This document shows, piece after piece, positions 1 through 7,844 of a DNA stretch of 64,000 bases; the stretch's first letter is position 1, and each line of letters starts with the position of its first letter. The stretch spans positions 434,001-498,000 of the forward strand of contig JADJUE010000003.1 of the NCBI GenBank assembly GCA_016710785.1, written 5' to 3'. Made by a program: the position numbers and the translations under genes. The notes below the pieces were generated by a model that ran no database searches, was not told where the DNA came from, and saw only the letters and a program-made list of their open reading frames with translations. Source of the stretch: Candidatus Epilinea brevis. GTDB taxonomy: Bacteria; Chloroflexota; Anaerolineae; Epilineales; Epilineaceae.

Positions 1-900
1 GCGGCGGAAGTTGTCGTAGCCATTGCGCCGCAGTCCGGTCAGGATGCCGCGGTAGATCGCGGCCGCCGCTGCCACCGGACGGGCGTAGAAGCGGGGCAGG
101 TGCGGAACGGCCGCGCAGGCCAGGCCGTAGCAGGATTCGGCGACCGCAACCATTTCCTTCATGAGGGCGCGGTAGGCGGGCAGGATGGGGCCGCCGGCCG
201 CCATGGCTTCCAGGTCCGCGCGGCGCAGCCCGTGGCGCTCCAGGAGCGTTTGCGGGAGGTATACGCGGTCCATGGCCAGGTCCTCACCCACGTCGCGCAG
301 GATGTTGGTCAGCTGCAGGGCATAGCCCAAGGTCTCGGCCCGCGCCAGGAGCCAAGGATCCTGCACGCCGAAGAGCCGGGTCATCCAGATGCCGATGACT
401 GAGGCCACCTGGTAGCAGTAGCGCCGCAGGGCTTCCCAGTCGGCCATGGCCACGGGGCCGAGGTCCGAACGCACGCCGGCGATCAGCTCGGCGATCAATT
501 CGAAGGGCACACCGGCGCGGGCGGACCGGTCCATGATCTCGTCCAGGAAGGCGATGCCGCTGGGGCGGCCCTGGTAGGCGCCGTGGACCAGTTCCTCCCA
601 AGTATCCAACTGCGCGGCAGCCAGCTCTGGACTCCCAGCGGACATGGGGCTGTCTACCATCTCGTCGGTGCAGCGGCAGAAGGCGTAGACCAACTCGACC
701 AGGCGCCGCTGGGCGGGAGGAAAGAGCCGGGCGGCGAAGGAGAAGGATCGCGAGTTGACCTGGAAGAAAGCCCGCGGTGAGGCTTCTGCCTCGCGTAGCC
801 AGACGGGCAGGTCGAGAGCCGGTGGTCGCGGATCGATCGCCGACGCAACGGAGAAGGACGACGGAGCGGCTTGTGGCGCCGCGAAGAGCGATGGGCTCAA
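1..900 (-). CDS. crtB: Phytoene synthase, 3' end beyond the window
   Basis: This gene condenses two geranylgeranyl diphosphates to phytoene, the entry step of carotenoid synthesis. It is read on the minus strand from 900 to the left edge, about 300 codons, and is C-terminally cut by the window. The first aspartate-rich motif is D79-E-M-V-D83 (the family usually has DDxxD) and the second is NILRDVGED at 199-207, followed by DRVYLP. The start is a TTG at 900 with GGAGG five bases upstream; it overlaps the carH stop (TTGA), so the two are translationally coupled. The neighbours carH and cruF support a carotenoid role. A hopanoid-type squalene/phytoene synthase (HpnC/D) is the main alternative and is less likely in this context. 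Confidence 0.88.
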   Translation of the reverse strand, partial: MSPSLFAAPQAAPSSFSVASAIDPRPPALDLPVWLREAEASPRAFFQVNSRSFSFAARLFPPAQRRLVELVYAFCRCTDEMVDSPMSAGSPELAAAQLDTWEELVHGAYQGRPSGIAFLDEIMDRSARAGVPFELIAELIAGVRSDLGPVAMADWEALRRYCYQVASVIGIWMTRLFGVQDPWLLARAETLGYALQLTNILRDVGEDLAMDRVYLPQTLLERHGLRRADLEAMAAGGPILPAYRALMKEMVAVAESCYGLACAAVPHLPRFYARPVAAAAAIYRGILTGLRRNGYDNFRR

Positions 901-1940
901 GTTGACCTCCGCGATGTTGTGTATCCGTGTTCCGCCAGGGACGACTCCGCCGCAGAAGGATCCGTGGCCGCGCCTTCCGACAGAGCGGCGCTGTCGCGAC
1001 GGCCGTCCAGCCAGGCCGCCAGTTCGACAAGCGAGCCCAAGACGGCGAAGGAACGGAAGGGGCGGTACGGCGGGTCGACGACCTTGCCGTCGAGAGCGCC
1101 GCCGCCCAGGGCGAGGTGGTAGGGACGGGCGGGGTCGTAACCCTGCGCCAGACTGCGCACCAGCCGGACGGCATCGGCCGGTCCGCGCGGCGGTGTGAAG
1201 GAGACGCAGACCAGGTCCGCCCCCCAGCGCTGCTGCTGCGCGGCGAATTCCTCTCCGGGTACATTGGCGCCCAGGTAGTTGACGGTCAGGCCCCGTTCCT
1301 CGAGCAGCAGCCGCACCATGAAGGAGCCCAGGTGGTGGGGATCGCCTTCGGCAGCCCCGACCACCGCGCGCCGGAGGACGGCGGCCGGCCGCAGGCCGGG
1401 CTGCAGGCGGCCTCTCAGGGCATGCAGGGCGTCCATGACATGCTCGCTGGCGCGATGCTCGTCACCGATGCGGATACGCCCTTCCTCCCAGGCGTCGCCG
1501 ACGCGCCGCATCAGGCGGCCCACACCTTGATCCAGCACCGCAGCCAGGGGCAGGCCACGGTCCAGGAGCAGGCCAAGCGACGGATCCAGCAGGGCGGGCT
1601 CGTCGGCCATGAGCCAGCTGAACCAGAGGTCCACCAGGGCGTCGAAGCGGCCGTCGCCGGCCTGGCTGCTGGCGCGCCAGACGGCAGCCAGCTGGTCGTC
1701 GAACGCAGCCAGAGGCGTGGTCAAGCCGGCATGGCGTGCGAAGGCGACGAGATCCTCCAGCACGATCCGGCGATGGCCACCCGCAGTGAGGCGGCAGGGC
1801 AGCTCGCCCGCGTCACACCAGCGCTTGACGCTGCTGGCATGCACGCGGCAGATGCGGGCAGCCTCCTGGCTGGTCACCAGGATGGGCGCGTCCTCGCGGT
1901 GGGCGGTGGTGAGCGTCGACGTCGGGTATCTCTGTAGCAT
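897..1940 (-). CDS. carH: CarH/LitR-like B12-dependent photoreceptor repressor
   Basis: 347 aa. An N-terminal MerR/excisionase-type winged HTH covers about residues 20-70 and ends in a TAGGHRR wing. A four-helix cap and a cobalamin-binding Rossmann domain follow. The cap carries the Wx9EH signature (W151, E161-H162) and the B12 domain has DxHxxG (D200, H202, G205), so adenosylcobalamin binding is well supported. CarH proteins bind operators in the dark as tetramers and release DNA when light breaks the Co-C bond, switching on carotenoid genes. The residue after W151 is Glu, where Thermus CarH has the second His ligand of the photoproduct. It lies between cruF and crtB on the same strand and is coupled to crtB by a 4-nt overlap. 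Transcription appears leaderless from the ATG at 1940. Confidence 0.9.
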   Translation of the reverse strand: MLQRYPTSTLTTAHREDAPILVTSQEAARICRVHASSVKRWCDAGELPCRLTAGGHRRIVLEDLVAFARHAGLTTPLAAFDDQLAAVWRASSQAGDGRFDALVDLWFSWLMADEPALLDPSLGLLLDRGLPLAAVLDQGVGRLMRRVGDAWEEGRIRIGDEHRASEHVMDALHALRGRLQPGLRPAAVLRRAVVGAAEGDPHHLGSFMVRLLLEERGLTVNYLGANVPGEEFAAQQQRWGADLVCVSFTPPRGPADAVRLVRSLAQGYDPARPYHLALGGGALDGKVVDPPYRPFRSFAVLGSLVELAAWLDGRRDSAALSEGAATDPSAAESSLAEHGYTTSRRST

Positions 1941-1946
1941 GCTGGG

Positions 1947-1975
1947 ATACTAATCGATAAATCGCTCAAAGTCAA
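1947..1975 (-). promoter_or_regulatory. Leaderless sigma70-type promoter of carH-crtB
   Basis: On the minus strand TTGACT (1970-1975), a 17-bp spacer and TAGTAT (1947-1952) match a vegetative promoter. Only six bases separate the -10 box from the carH ATG and no Shine-Dalgarno is present, so the mRNA probably starts at or next to the start codon. The spacer holds the word GAGCGATTT followed by ATCGAT, which recurs nearby in inverted orientation. Confidence 0.75.
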
Positions 1976-2053
1976 TGTTTTGCACGATATTCATTGTGAG
2001 TGTTGTGGATATCAGCGTGCTTCAGCGCATAAAATCTGCATCTCGAGCGATTT
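1959..2053. repeat. Inverted pair of GAGCGATTT, candidate operator
   Basis: GAGCGATTT occurs on the minus strand at 1959-1967, between the carH -35 and -10 boxes, and on the plus strand at 2045-2053, inside the 3' end of cruF; each copy is followed by a CGATT-like extension. The arrangement fits an operator with a loop-forming partner. A CarH site is an inference only, because the word does not resemble the TGTACA-type sites known for Thermus. Confidence 0.35.
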
Positions 2054-2945
2054 CGATTGACCTGCCAAGCCACCACTCCAAAGCCAGCAAGCCCAGAGCC
2101 AGGGCCGCGGGTCCCGCCTGGCCCAAGGCGAATGCGACGGGGCCCCAGAAGAGCAGGAAGGCCCGCAGGCTATCCGTGCTCCAGGCCTCCGGCGCGGCCC
2201 CGGACAGACGCCGCGAAGGCAGGGTCGCCAGCAGGATGCCCTGGGCCACCAGGCCACTGAAGCACCAGCCCAGGTAGTTGCTGGCCGGCACACCGTAGTA
2301 GGCGCCGCCCTCGGCATAGGCCCAGAAGCCCAGGCCCACGGCCGGCGGGTCCAGCACGCCGTCCAGCAGCACCAGGATGAGGGAGGACAGGAGCAGGGTG
2401 GCCCAGGGGCTCGCCGTCGGCCGGTCCGCCGGGCCGCTCCCATGGCGGGTCGGGATCCGCCAAGCCAGGATGCGGCCGGCCAGGAGACGGCTGGAAAGAA
2501 TCATGGGCAGCCAGAAGAGGGGCAGGGCCAAGGGCACGATGCCCAGCAGCAGGGGTTCCAACCCCATGGCGTACTGGAACGGGCCGTAGGGCCAGCCGGT
2601 CTGCACGCCGATGCCTTCGATGAGGTAGCTCCACAGAGCCAGCAGCGCGATGCCGGCGAGCGAGCGCCGGTCCCAGACCCGACGCAGGCCGAGGATCAGG
2701 GGCAGGGCCATGACAACGTTGGCCGCCACCAGGAGGGGCGGGAAGCGGCTGGCGGCCCCGAGTGCCGCGGCGACCTCACCCAGGAGGGGATGGGCCGCCG
2801 CCCATCCGCCCTGGACCAACAGGCGCTCCAGGATGAAGCCGCCGGCACCCACCAGAGGCACGAGGAGGGCGACGGTGGAGCGGCGCGCGGCGAGCCAGGC
2901 GGCAGCGGAGTCGAGGGGGTGGGAGGGGGCTGCTGATGGGTTCAT
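2022..2945 (-). CDS. cruF: CruF-like carotenoid 1,2-hydratase family membrane protein
   Basis: 307 aa with about seven to eight membrane segments. It belongs to the carotenoid biosynthesis (DUF422/CruF) family. Recognisable blocks are EGIGVQTGWPYGPFQY (about residues 109-124) and the later DPPAVGLGFWAY / YYGVPASNYLGW stretch. CruF enzymes hydrate the psi-ends of linear C40-C50 carotenoids, giving tertiary hydroxyl groups that are often glycosylated afterwards. It is the first gene of a same-strand cruF-carH-crtB group, 81 bp upstream of carH, and may lie under a separate promoter. The start is the ATG at 2945. No other end-group enzyme is visible in the window, so the final pigment cannot be predicted. 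Confidence 0.82.
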   Translation of the reverse strand: MNPSAAPSHPLDSAAAWLAARRSTVALLVPLVGAGGFILERLLVQGGWAAAHPLLGEVAAALGAASRFPPLLVAANVVMALPLILGLRRVWDRRSLAGIALLALWSYLIEGIGVQTGWPYGPFQYAMGLEPLLLGIVPLALPLFWLPMILSSRLLAGRILAWRIPTRHGSGPADRPTASPWATLLLSSLILVLLDGVLDPPAVGLGFWAYAEGGAYYGVPASNYLGWCFSGLVAQGILLATLPSRRLSGAAPEAWSTDSLRAFLLFWGPVAFALGQAGPAALALGLLALEWWLGRSIEIARDADFMR

Positions 2946-3036
2946 GCGCTGACCCTGGCCGGCCGACCGGTAGCGCTACGGCGCTCCCGTCTCGGCACGC
3001 AAGCGTCTGGGATGCATCGACCGGCCAACATTCCGC

Positions 3037-6000
3037 TCATTCCTGGGGCACCACCCTACCCCAAAGGGCGTCCAGAAGGCGGTTGACGACTGGCCGGCGC
3101 TCGACGAAGACGAGATTGCCGTCCTCCGTCACCAGGACGGCTTCACGGGGCGAGATGAATGCCGCGTCGGTGAACTCGACCTCTGCTCGGAGCGAACTCA
3201 CGGCTGGCTTCCGGACAGGGTCGACTTGATCTACCCATTGCACGCTCTCGTAGGCGACCGAGAGTGCTTGCCCCTGGTCGGTGCGTAGTATTCCCGAGAC
3301 GAAACGCTGAATCTTGTCGCATTCAGACTCTGAACCTTCCCGCTCGTCGCAAGCGACGACGTCGATTGCCGGTAGGGACTGCAGATCCAATATGCGGCGC
3401 CGATCATAAATGACACTGGACGAGACGTATTTGCCTATCGGTGGGTCCCACCCCGATTCGTATTCCGTAAGGTACAGGCGTGATGAGCTGTCACGCAAAG
3501 CCATGCAAAGCCATCGGTACTGCGCGATGGATCTTTCGGCCCCACTATCATCGTGTTGAGGAATCACAATCCGCTGCGGCGCGGTATCCCAACGTCCCAG
3601 CTGCCAGCGGTACATGGTGACGTCGAGTGACAGGACAAGAAGGTGGTCGTCTTCCAGACCCGCCCAAATCAAGGGTGAGGAGGCGCTGGAAAGGGACTCT
3701 TCGTGGCGTTGGCGGTAGGCGGGTGCTTTCGGATCGACCCAATCAAGGACAACCCTTTCAGTACCGGGCTTCCGAAGATCAAGGACCAGAACACCGGTGT
3801 CATGAGTGACGATCATGTATTGTTCGGTGGTGGCTGCCAGTTTCGGCGCGTGGATGCGATGCCCCAACATGTCGCCCCCAATCCGAACTTCCCCACCATT
3901 GTCGATGTCCCGGCAGACAACTGCATCATCGGTCACGCGACACCAACGATCGCCATGTACCCGGAAACCCGCGTGTTCACCGTGCAAAGCCACCGGACGA
4001 CCGAAATCGTCGGTGTTGGTTGCCATCCAGTGCGGTTCGTTCGGAATCTGGCGAGTGGGGAGGTCGAAGGCGGCGAGAGGCTGGACAGTCCGGTATCGTG
4101 CCTGCGCCCATACCCCCGAGTTGTTCTTGGTCACGTATTCAAAGTTGTGCCCTTGGCGCGACATCACATCACGAAGCACGCCAGGCGTCTCTTCTCTCAG
4201 CAGATGCCATGTATCTCCAGGACAATGAGCGTACACGCATGCGGGGTTGATCGAGAAGGCACTGATCAGGCCACTTGACGACCATTGCACGTCGTTGTCC
4301 CAGATCCTGTCCGTCCGCTGCGACAGAAGCCGAGGATGCATGGGGTCGGCAACATCAACCAAGGTCAGGGCCCTGGAAAAGCGCGTGGAGAACAACAGCC
4401 GGCCAGCGTTCATTTGTCCGCGAGATCGTTGATCCCGATCGAAGGGCGGTCGGCGGCGGCGGTCGGCAAGAACCGGAAGATCGAGCGTTCCGATCTCCTT
4501 GCCGTTCTGAAGTATCCCATCGCGCCACACCACCTGGAGCATTTGCAGATGGTTGTCTCCTGCGAGCAGATAGACCACCCCATTCTCGACCGCCAGCAGC
4601 TCAGCGCGATCCGGCAGCGACATACTCCCCGCAGACAAGTGCATTCGCCCATCCGGTTCAACCAGGACAGCTCGGATCTGTCGCGAATCGTACGAGGGCG
4701 ATGTCAGTATGATCAGATCGTTGCCCCTCTTCCCAGTACTCGAAGCAGCGACATGAACGTCCAGGATTTCGTCGTGAAGATTCTCCTCGTCTACCGAACG
4801 CAGCGACAACGGGAACCGGGAATCCAGCCGTAACATCACCGAGCTATACCAACCATATATAGACGAGCCAGCAACAACTACTCCGCCAGTCCACTTGGCG
4901 GCAGTCGCTGACTGGTCGGAGTATGCCACCTTGGGTCGCCGCTGGTCGCGGGAATCAATAGACCAAAGTCGAGAGTTGATCTTGCTGTAGATCACATCGT
5001 TCAACCCTACTGACAACTCCCTGTTTGTACCAGAGCTTCTCATGCCGCTCATCTCGATGACGCGCCCGGTCATCACCGGATTGCCAGGCTTGCTGATGTC
5101 AAATACGCCGATGCCATTGACCAGGCTGACGTAAGCAGTATCGCCTTGAATCAACGATGTACCCTCGAAAGCCCCACCCGCGGTCTTGCCAATGGCCAGG
5201 TACGTGTTTCGGGCAGGGGAAATACCGATGTTCCCATTCGGCGCATCGTCCATCCAGTCGATAGCTGGCATCCACACCGATACTGCCGCGATCACCGCGA
5301 CCAGTAACAGCACGCCGATTCGCCTGACAAAGCCCTCCCCGCCATCGCTCCAGATGGCGCCACTCGCCAGCGGCCGGTCGACCGCGTCCTTCCGCGTATA
5401 GTCGCGCAGCCCATTGTGGTACACCCGCCAGGCGGCGACCAACAGCCCTGACACCACCAAGACGGAGAACCAGACCGCCGGAGCGTGCATGATCGGCGGG
5501 CTCAGCAGCCATAGCGGGGAGTCCGGCGGCATCGAGGCCACCGTTCGTGGCAGGCTCTCCAGAAGCAGCAACGGAGCAGCCGCAAGACCCAGCGCCGGCC
5601 AGCGGGCATTCCGGTAATCCGCCGCGCTCGAGGCATTCATGAATCGACGGAAGCTCATGGCAAAGGCCAGAGCGACCCCCGCCGGGTAGATGAGCGCGCC
5701 CGCGAAGGGGAAGGGCGACAGCGACCCGATCGCCGCTAGGCGCAGGCGAACCAGAAGCAGGATGCCCAAGGGTCCCGCCGCAGCCAGGAGCCAGATCGTC
5801 AGCGACCAGATCAGTCCTTGCCAGGTCGAAGCGCGGTAGCGCTGCCGCCGCGTCGCCGGCAGAAGGAAGCCTTGCGCCTCCGTTCCCGTCCCCGTGGTGA
5901 CGGCACCCCAGCGGCGCCCCATGGCCACCCCCAGCCAAACGCTGTAGAGGCCGAGCAGCGTGGGGAGGTAGACGCGACCGGCCCAATCATCAGGCGCCGC

Positions 6001-6276
6001 GATGAAGCTGGAGACGCTCACCACGCAGACCACCGTCGCGCCGACAATCGCCGCGAGCGGGTTGGCCTGCCGCAAACCCACTCGCCAGAGGTCCGCAAGC
6101 AGCCCTGCCTCGTAGGCCGAAGCGGTCAGCGCCCGCCGCCCCTCCACCGCTCGCCCTTCAGCGGCATCGTTCAACTGCGCCATGGCCGCCGCCGTGGGGG
6201 GCGGGCCGTCATCGCGCAGGATCCGTCTGGTCAACCCACGCCTGAAGGCGGAACCGACGGAAGCTGGGTGCTTCAT
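3037..6276 (-). CDS. ABC transporter membrane protein fused to a large extracytoplasmic propeller
   Basis: 1079 aa. About seven hydrophobic segments lie between residues 72 and 336 (for example 72-94, 102-120, 155-178, 190-208, 228-245, 266-284, 319-336), as expected for an ABC-2 type permease. The remaining ~740 residues have no membrane segment and show beta-propeller/LVIVD-like repeats such as VSLVNGIGVFDISKPGNP. They should lie outside the cell after the last helix. The gene overlaps the upstream ATPase gene by 4 nt (6273-6276), so the two are almost certainly one complex. The propeller could bind a ligand, a wall component or the transported molecule. GC and codon use in the propeller part look more relaxed than in the neighbours. 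The substrate cannot be named. Confidence 0.75.
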   Translation of the reverse strand: MKHPASVGSAFRRGLTRRILRDDGPPPTAAAMAQLNDAAEGRAVEGRRALTASAYEAGLLADLWRVGLRQANPLAAIVGATVVCVVSVSSFIAAPDDWAGRVYLPTLLGLYSVWLGVAMGRRWGAVTTGTGTEAQGFLLPATRRQRYRASTWQGLIWSLTIWLLAAAGPLGILLLVRLRLAAIGSLSPFPFAGALIYPAGVALAFAMSFRRFMNASSAADYRNARWPALGLAAAPLLLLESLPRTVASMPPDSPLWLLSPPIMHAPAVWFSVLVVSGLLVAAWRVYHNGLRDYTRKDAVDRPLASGAIWSDGGEGFVRRIGVLLLVAVIAAVSVWMPAIDWMDDAPNGNIGISPARNTYLAIGKTAGGAFEGTSLIQGDTAYVSLVNGIGVFDISKPGNPVMTGRVIEMSGMRSSGTNRELSVGLNDVIYSKINSRLWSIDSRDQRRPKVAYSDQSATAAKWTGGVVVAGSSIYGWYSSVMLRLDSRFPLSLRSVDEENLHDEILDVHVAASSTGKRGNDLIILTSPSYDSRQIRAVLVEPDGRMHLSAGSMSLPDRAELLAVENGVVYLLAGDNHLQMLQVVWRDGILQNGKEIGTLDLPVLADRRRRPPFDRDQRSRGQMNAGRLLFSTRFSRALTLVDVADPMHPRLLSQRTDRIWDNDVQWSSSGLISAFSINPACVYAHCPGDTWHLLREETPGVLRDVMSRQGHNFEYVTKNNSGVWAQARYRTVQPLAAFDLPTRQIPNEPHWMATNTDDFGRPVALHGEHAGFRVHGDRWCRVTDDAVVCRDIDNGGEVRIGGDMLGHRIHAPKLAATTEQYMIVTHDTGVLVLDLRKPGTERVVLDWVDPKAPAYRQRHEESLSSASSPLIWAGLEDDHLLVLSLDVTMYRWQLGRWDTAPQRIVIPQHDDSGAERSIAQYRWLCMALRDSSSRLYLTEYESGWDPPIGKYVSSSVIYDRRRILDLQSLPAIDVVACDEREGSESECDKIQRFVSGILRTDQGQALSVAYESVQWVDQVDPVRKPAVSSLRAEVEFTDAAFISPREAVLVTEDGNLVFVERRPVVNRLLDALWGRVVPQE

Positions 6277-7295
6277 CGCAGCACGCTCCTAGCATCGCTT
6301 CCAACCGGCTCGCCGGTCGAGTCGGGTATCGCCTCATCGAGGTGCGGAGCGTGCTCCGTCCCTAGAACGGCCACGAACACATCCTCCAGGCTGAGCGAAA
6401 AGAGGTCCAGATGCGCCCCCGGCACCGCTCGCAACGCCGCAAGCTCCGCCGCGGATCGCACCTCGATGACCGCCGACAGCAGTCGACCTTCACGACGCAG
6501 GTCGTGGAAGCGGACCGGCGGCTGAAAGTCGACAGGGGCTTCCGCGGCGAAGATCCACTGCGCACGCTGGAAGCGCTCGCGCAGGGCATCCAGGCTGTCC
6601 TCGACGAGCATCCGCCCACGATCCATGATGCCCACCCTGTCGGCCAGGCGCTCCAGATCGCCCAACACGTGGCTGCTCAACAGCACGGTGGGCGGACGGT
6701 CCTCGGCGAGGCTCTGGACCAGGGCGTCCAGAAGGGCGCGCCGGGCGATGGGATCCAGGCTCGCAGCTGGCTCGTCCAGAACCAGCAACTCCGGTCGGCA
6801 GGCGAGGGCCAGGAGCATGGTCAACGCGCGCCGCTGACCGCCCGAGAGACTGCCCGTTGGCCGGCCCAGGTGGCCCTGCAGATCGAATCGCGTTGCCAGG
6901 CGCCCGGCCAGGTCGGCATCCCAGCGGGGATAGACCTGGGCCCGCTCACGCATGAGATCCCACCCCGTCCACGTGTCCTGTAAGCGGGGCTCCTGCAATA
7001 CGGCCGCGACACGAGCGCGGTCCAGCGCGGCCGCCTCGCGCAGATCCAGTCCGAGTACCATCGCCCGCCCATCCGTGGGCCGAAGCAAGCCCAAGAGGCA
7101 TCCGATGGCCGTGCTCTTGCCCGCCCCATTGCGGCCCACCAGTCCATAGACCTGTCCGGCAGCGGCGCGCAGGTCAAGGCCGTCCAGGGCGCGATGACCG
7201 TCGCCGTAGACTTTCACCAGACCGTCGGCCTCGGCAGCCCGGTCCCGCGAATCCACTCCATCACCTGTCTCGCTCGGCCCATTCTCCCAGATCAT
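6273..7295 (-). CDS. ABC transporter ATP-binding protein, YtrB/CcmA type
   Basis: 340 aa ATPase. Walker A is GRNGAGKST (54-62), the signature is LSGGQ (150-154), and Walker B LLVLDEP lies near 170-176. A C-terminal extension of about 100 residues after the nucleotide-binding domain resembles the DUF4162-like tails of antibiotic or lipid exporters. It sits between a YtrA-type GntR repressor (4-nt overlap at 7292-7295) and the membrane subunit (4-nt overlap at 6273-6276). That is the usual order of Bacillus ytr-like cell-wall-stress exporters. It should energise export or a mechanical envelope function through the propeller-bearing membrane subunit. The substrate is unknown. Confidence 0.9.
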   Translation of the reverse strand: MIWENGPSETGDGVDSRDRAAEADGLVKVYGDGHRALDGLDLRAAAGQVYGLVGRNGAGKSTAIGCLLGLLRPTDGRAMVLGLDLREAAALDRARVAAVLQEPRLQDTWTGWDLMRERAQVYPRWDADLAGRLATRFDLQGHLGRPTGSLSGGQRRALTMLLALACRPELLVLDEPAASLDPIARRALLDALVQSLAEDRPPTVLLSSHVLGDLERLADRVGIMDRGRMLVEDSLDALRERFQRAQWIFAAEAPVDFQPPVRFHDLRREGRLLSAVIEVRSAAELAALRAVPGAHLDLFSLSLEDVFVAVLGTEHAPHLDEAIPDSTGEPVGSDARSVLR

Positions 7296-7726
7296 CCATC
7301 GCCTCCCATGATGTGCTTGATCGCATCCTCCACCACCGCCCGCACCGCTGTTGGATCCAAGCCGAGCTCCAAGGCTCGAAAGACCAGTTGCGTCGCTTCC
7401 TGATCCAAGCCGCCGACCGCGTTCAATCCGTCACGGCGTCGTTCCAGCACATCGTTCACTTGCCGATGGACGAAGACTCCCCGGCCGTGCTGTCGCTCGA
7501 TAATCCCCGTGTGCTCCAACTCCGTGTAGGCCTTGACCACCGTGGTGGGATTGACCCGTAGCTGCTCCGCCAACGCTCGGATGCTGGGCAGTTGATCGCC
7601 CGGTCCAATAGCGCCAAGCACGATGTAGCGTTGAATTTGATCCATCATCTGGCGGTAGATGGGAATCCCGCTGGATGGGTCCAACTGCAAGTGGAGCAAG
7701 GCAACCTGTATCTGGTAGGAATTCAC
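7292..7726 (-). CDS. GntR-family (YtrA-type) transcriptional repressor
   Basis: 144 aa. An N-terminal winged HTH of GntR type (YRQMMDQIQRYIVLG ... QLPSIRALAEQLRVNPTTV, residues about 24-65) is followed by a short helical dimerisation tail, which is the YtrA subfamily layout. YtrA proteins repress their own operon, usually an ABC exporter, and are relieved by cell-wall-active compounds. The start is a GTG at 7726 with no clear Shine-Dalgarno. It is first in a three-gene operon coupled by 4-nt overlaps. A perfect 8-bp-arm palindrome covering its -10 box is the obvious autoregulatory site. Confidence 0.9.
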   Translation of the reverse strand: MNSYQIQVALLHLQLDPSSGIPIYRQMMDQIQRYIVLGAIGPGDQLPSIRALAEQLRVNPTTVVKAYTELEHTGIIERQHGRGVFVHRQVNDVLERRRDGLNAVGGLDQEATQLVFRALELGLDPTAVRAVVEDAIKHIMGGDG

Positions 7727-7748
7727 AGTCCATGATTCGGGCGACTGA

Positions 7749-7770
7749 ACGACTGTATGATAACAGTCGT
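7749..7770. promoter_or_regulatory. Palindromic operator over the -10 box of the GntR operon
   Basis: ACGACTGT (7749-7756) and ACAGTCGT (7763-7770) form a perfect inverted repeat with a 6-bp centre. The centre is exactly the -10 hexamer of the minus-strand promoter. A dimeric GntR repressor bound here would block RNA polymerase directly. Confidence 0.75.
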
Positions 7771-7785
7771 ACAGTTTGTCGTCAA
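7757..7785 (-). promoter_or_regulatory. sigma70-type promoter of the GntR-ABC operon
   Basis: Minus strand TTGACG (7780-7785), a 17-bp spacer and TATCAT (7757-7762). Spacing and both hexamers fit a vegetative promoter. The start point should fall near 7750, giving a leader of about 25 nt before the GTG. Confidence 0.75.
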
Positions 7786-7844
7786 GGGTCCGCTAGGCCC
7801 CTAAGCCGTAACGCCCGCCCCCGCCGCACGTCTTCACCCTTGCC

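Noticed and set aside
284..1264. Long minus-strand open frame of 326 codons over crtB/carH
   Set aside because: It overlaps carH and crtB in another frame, is Arg/Pro-rich without family motifs, and is a high-GC shadow.
1941..2021. Adenosylcobalamin riboswitch before carH
   Set aside because: The mRNA appears leaderless and no B12-box is present.
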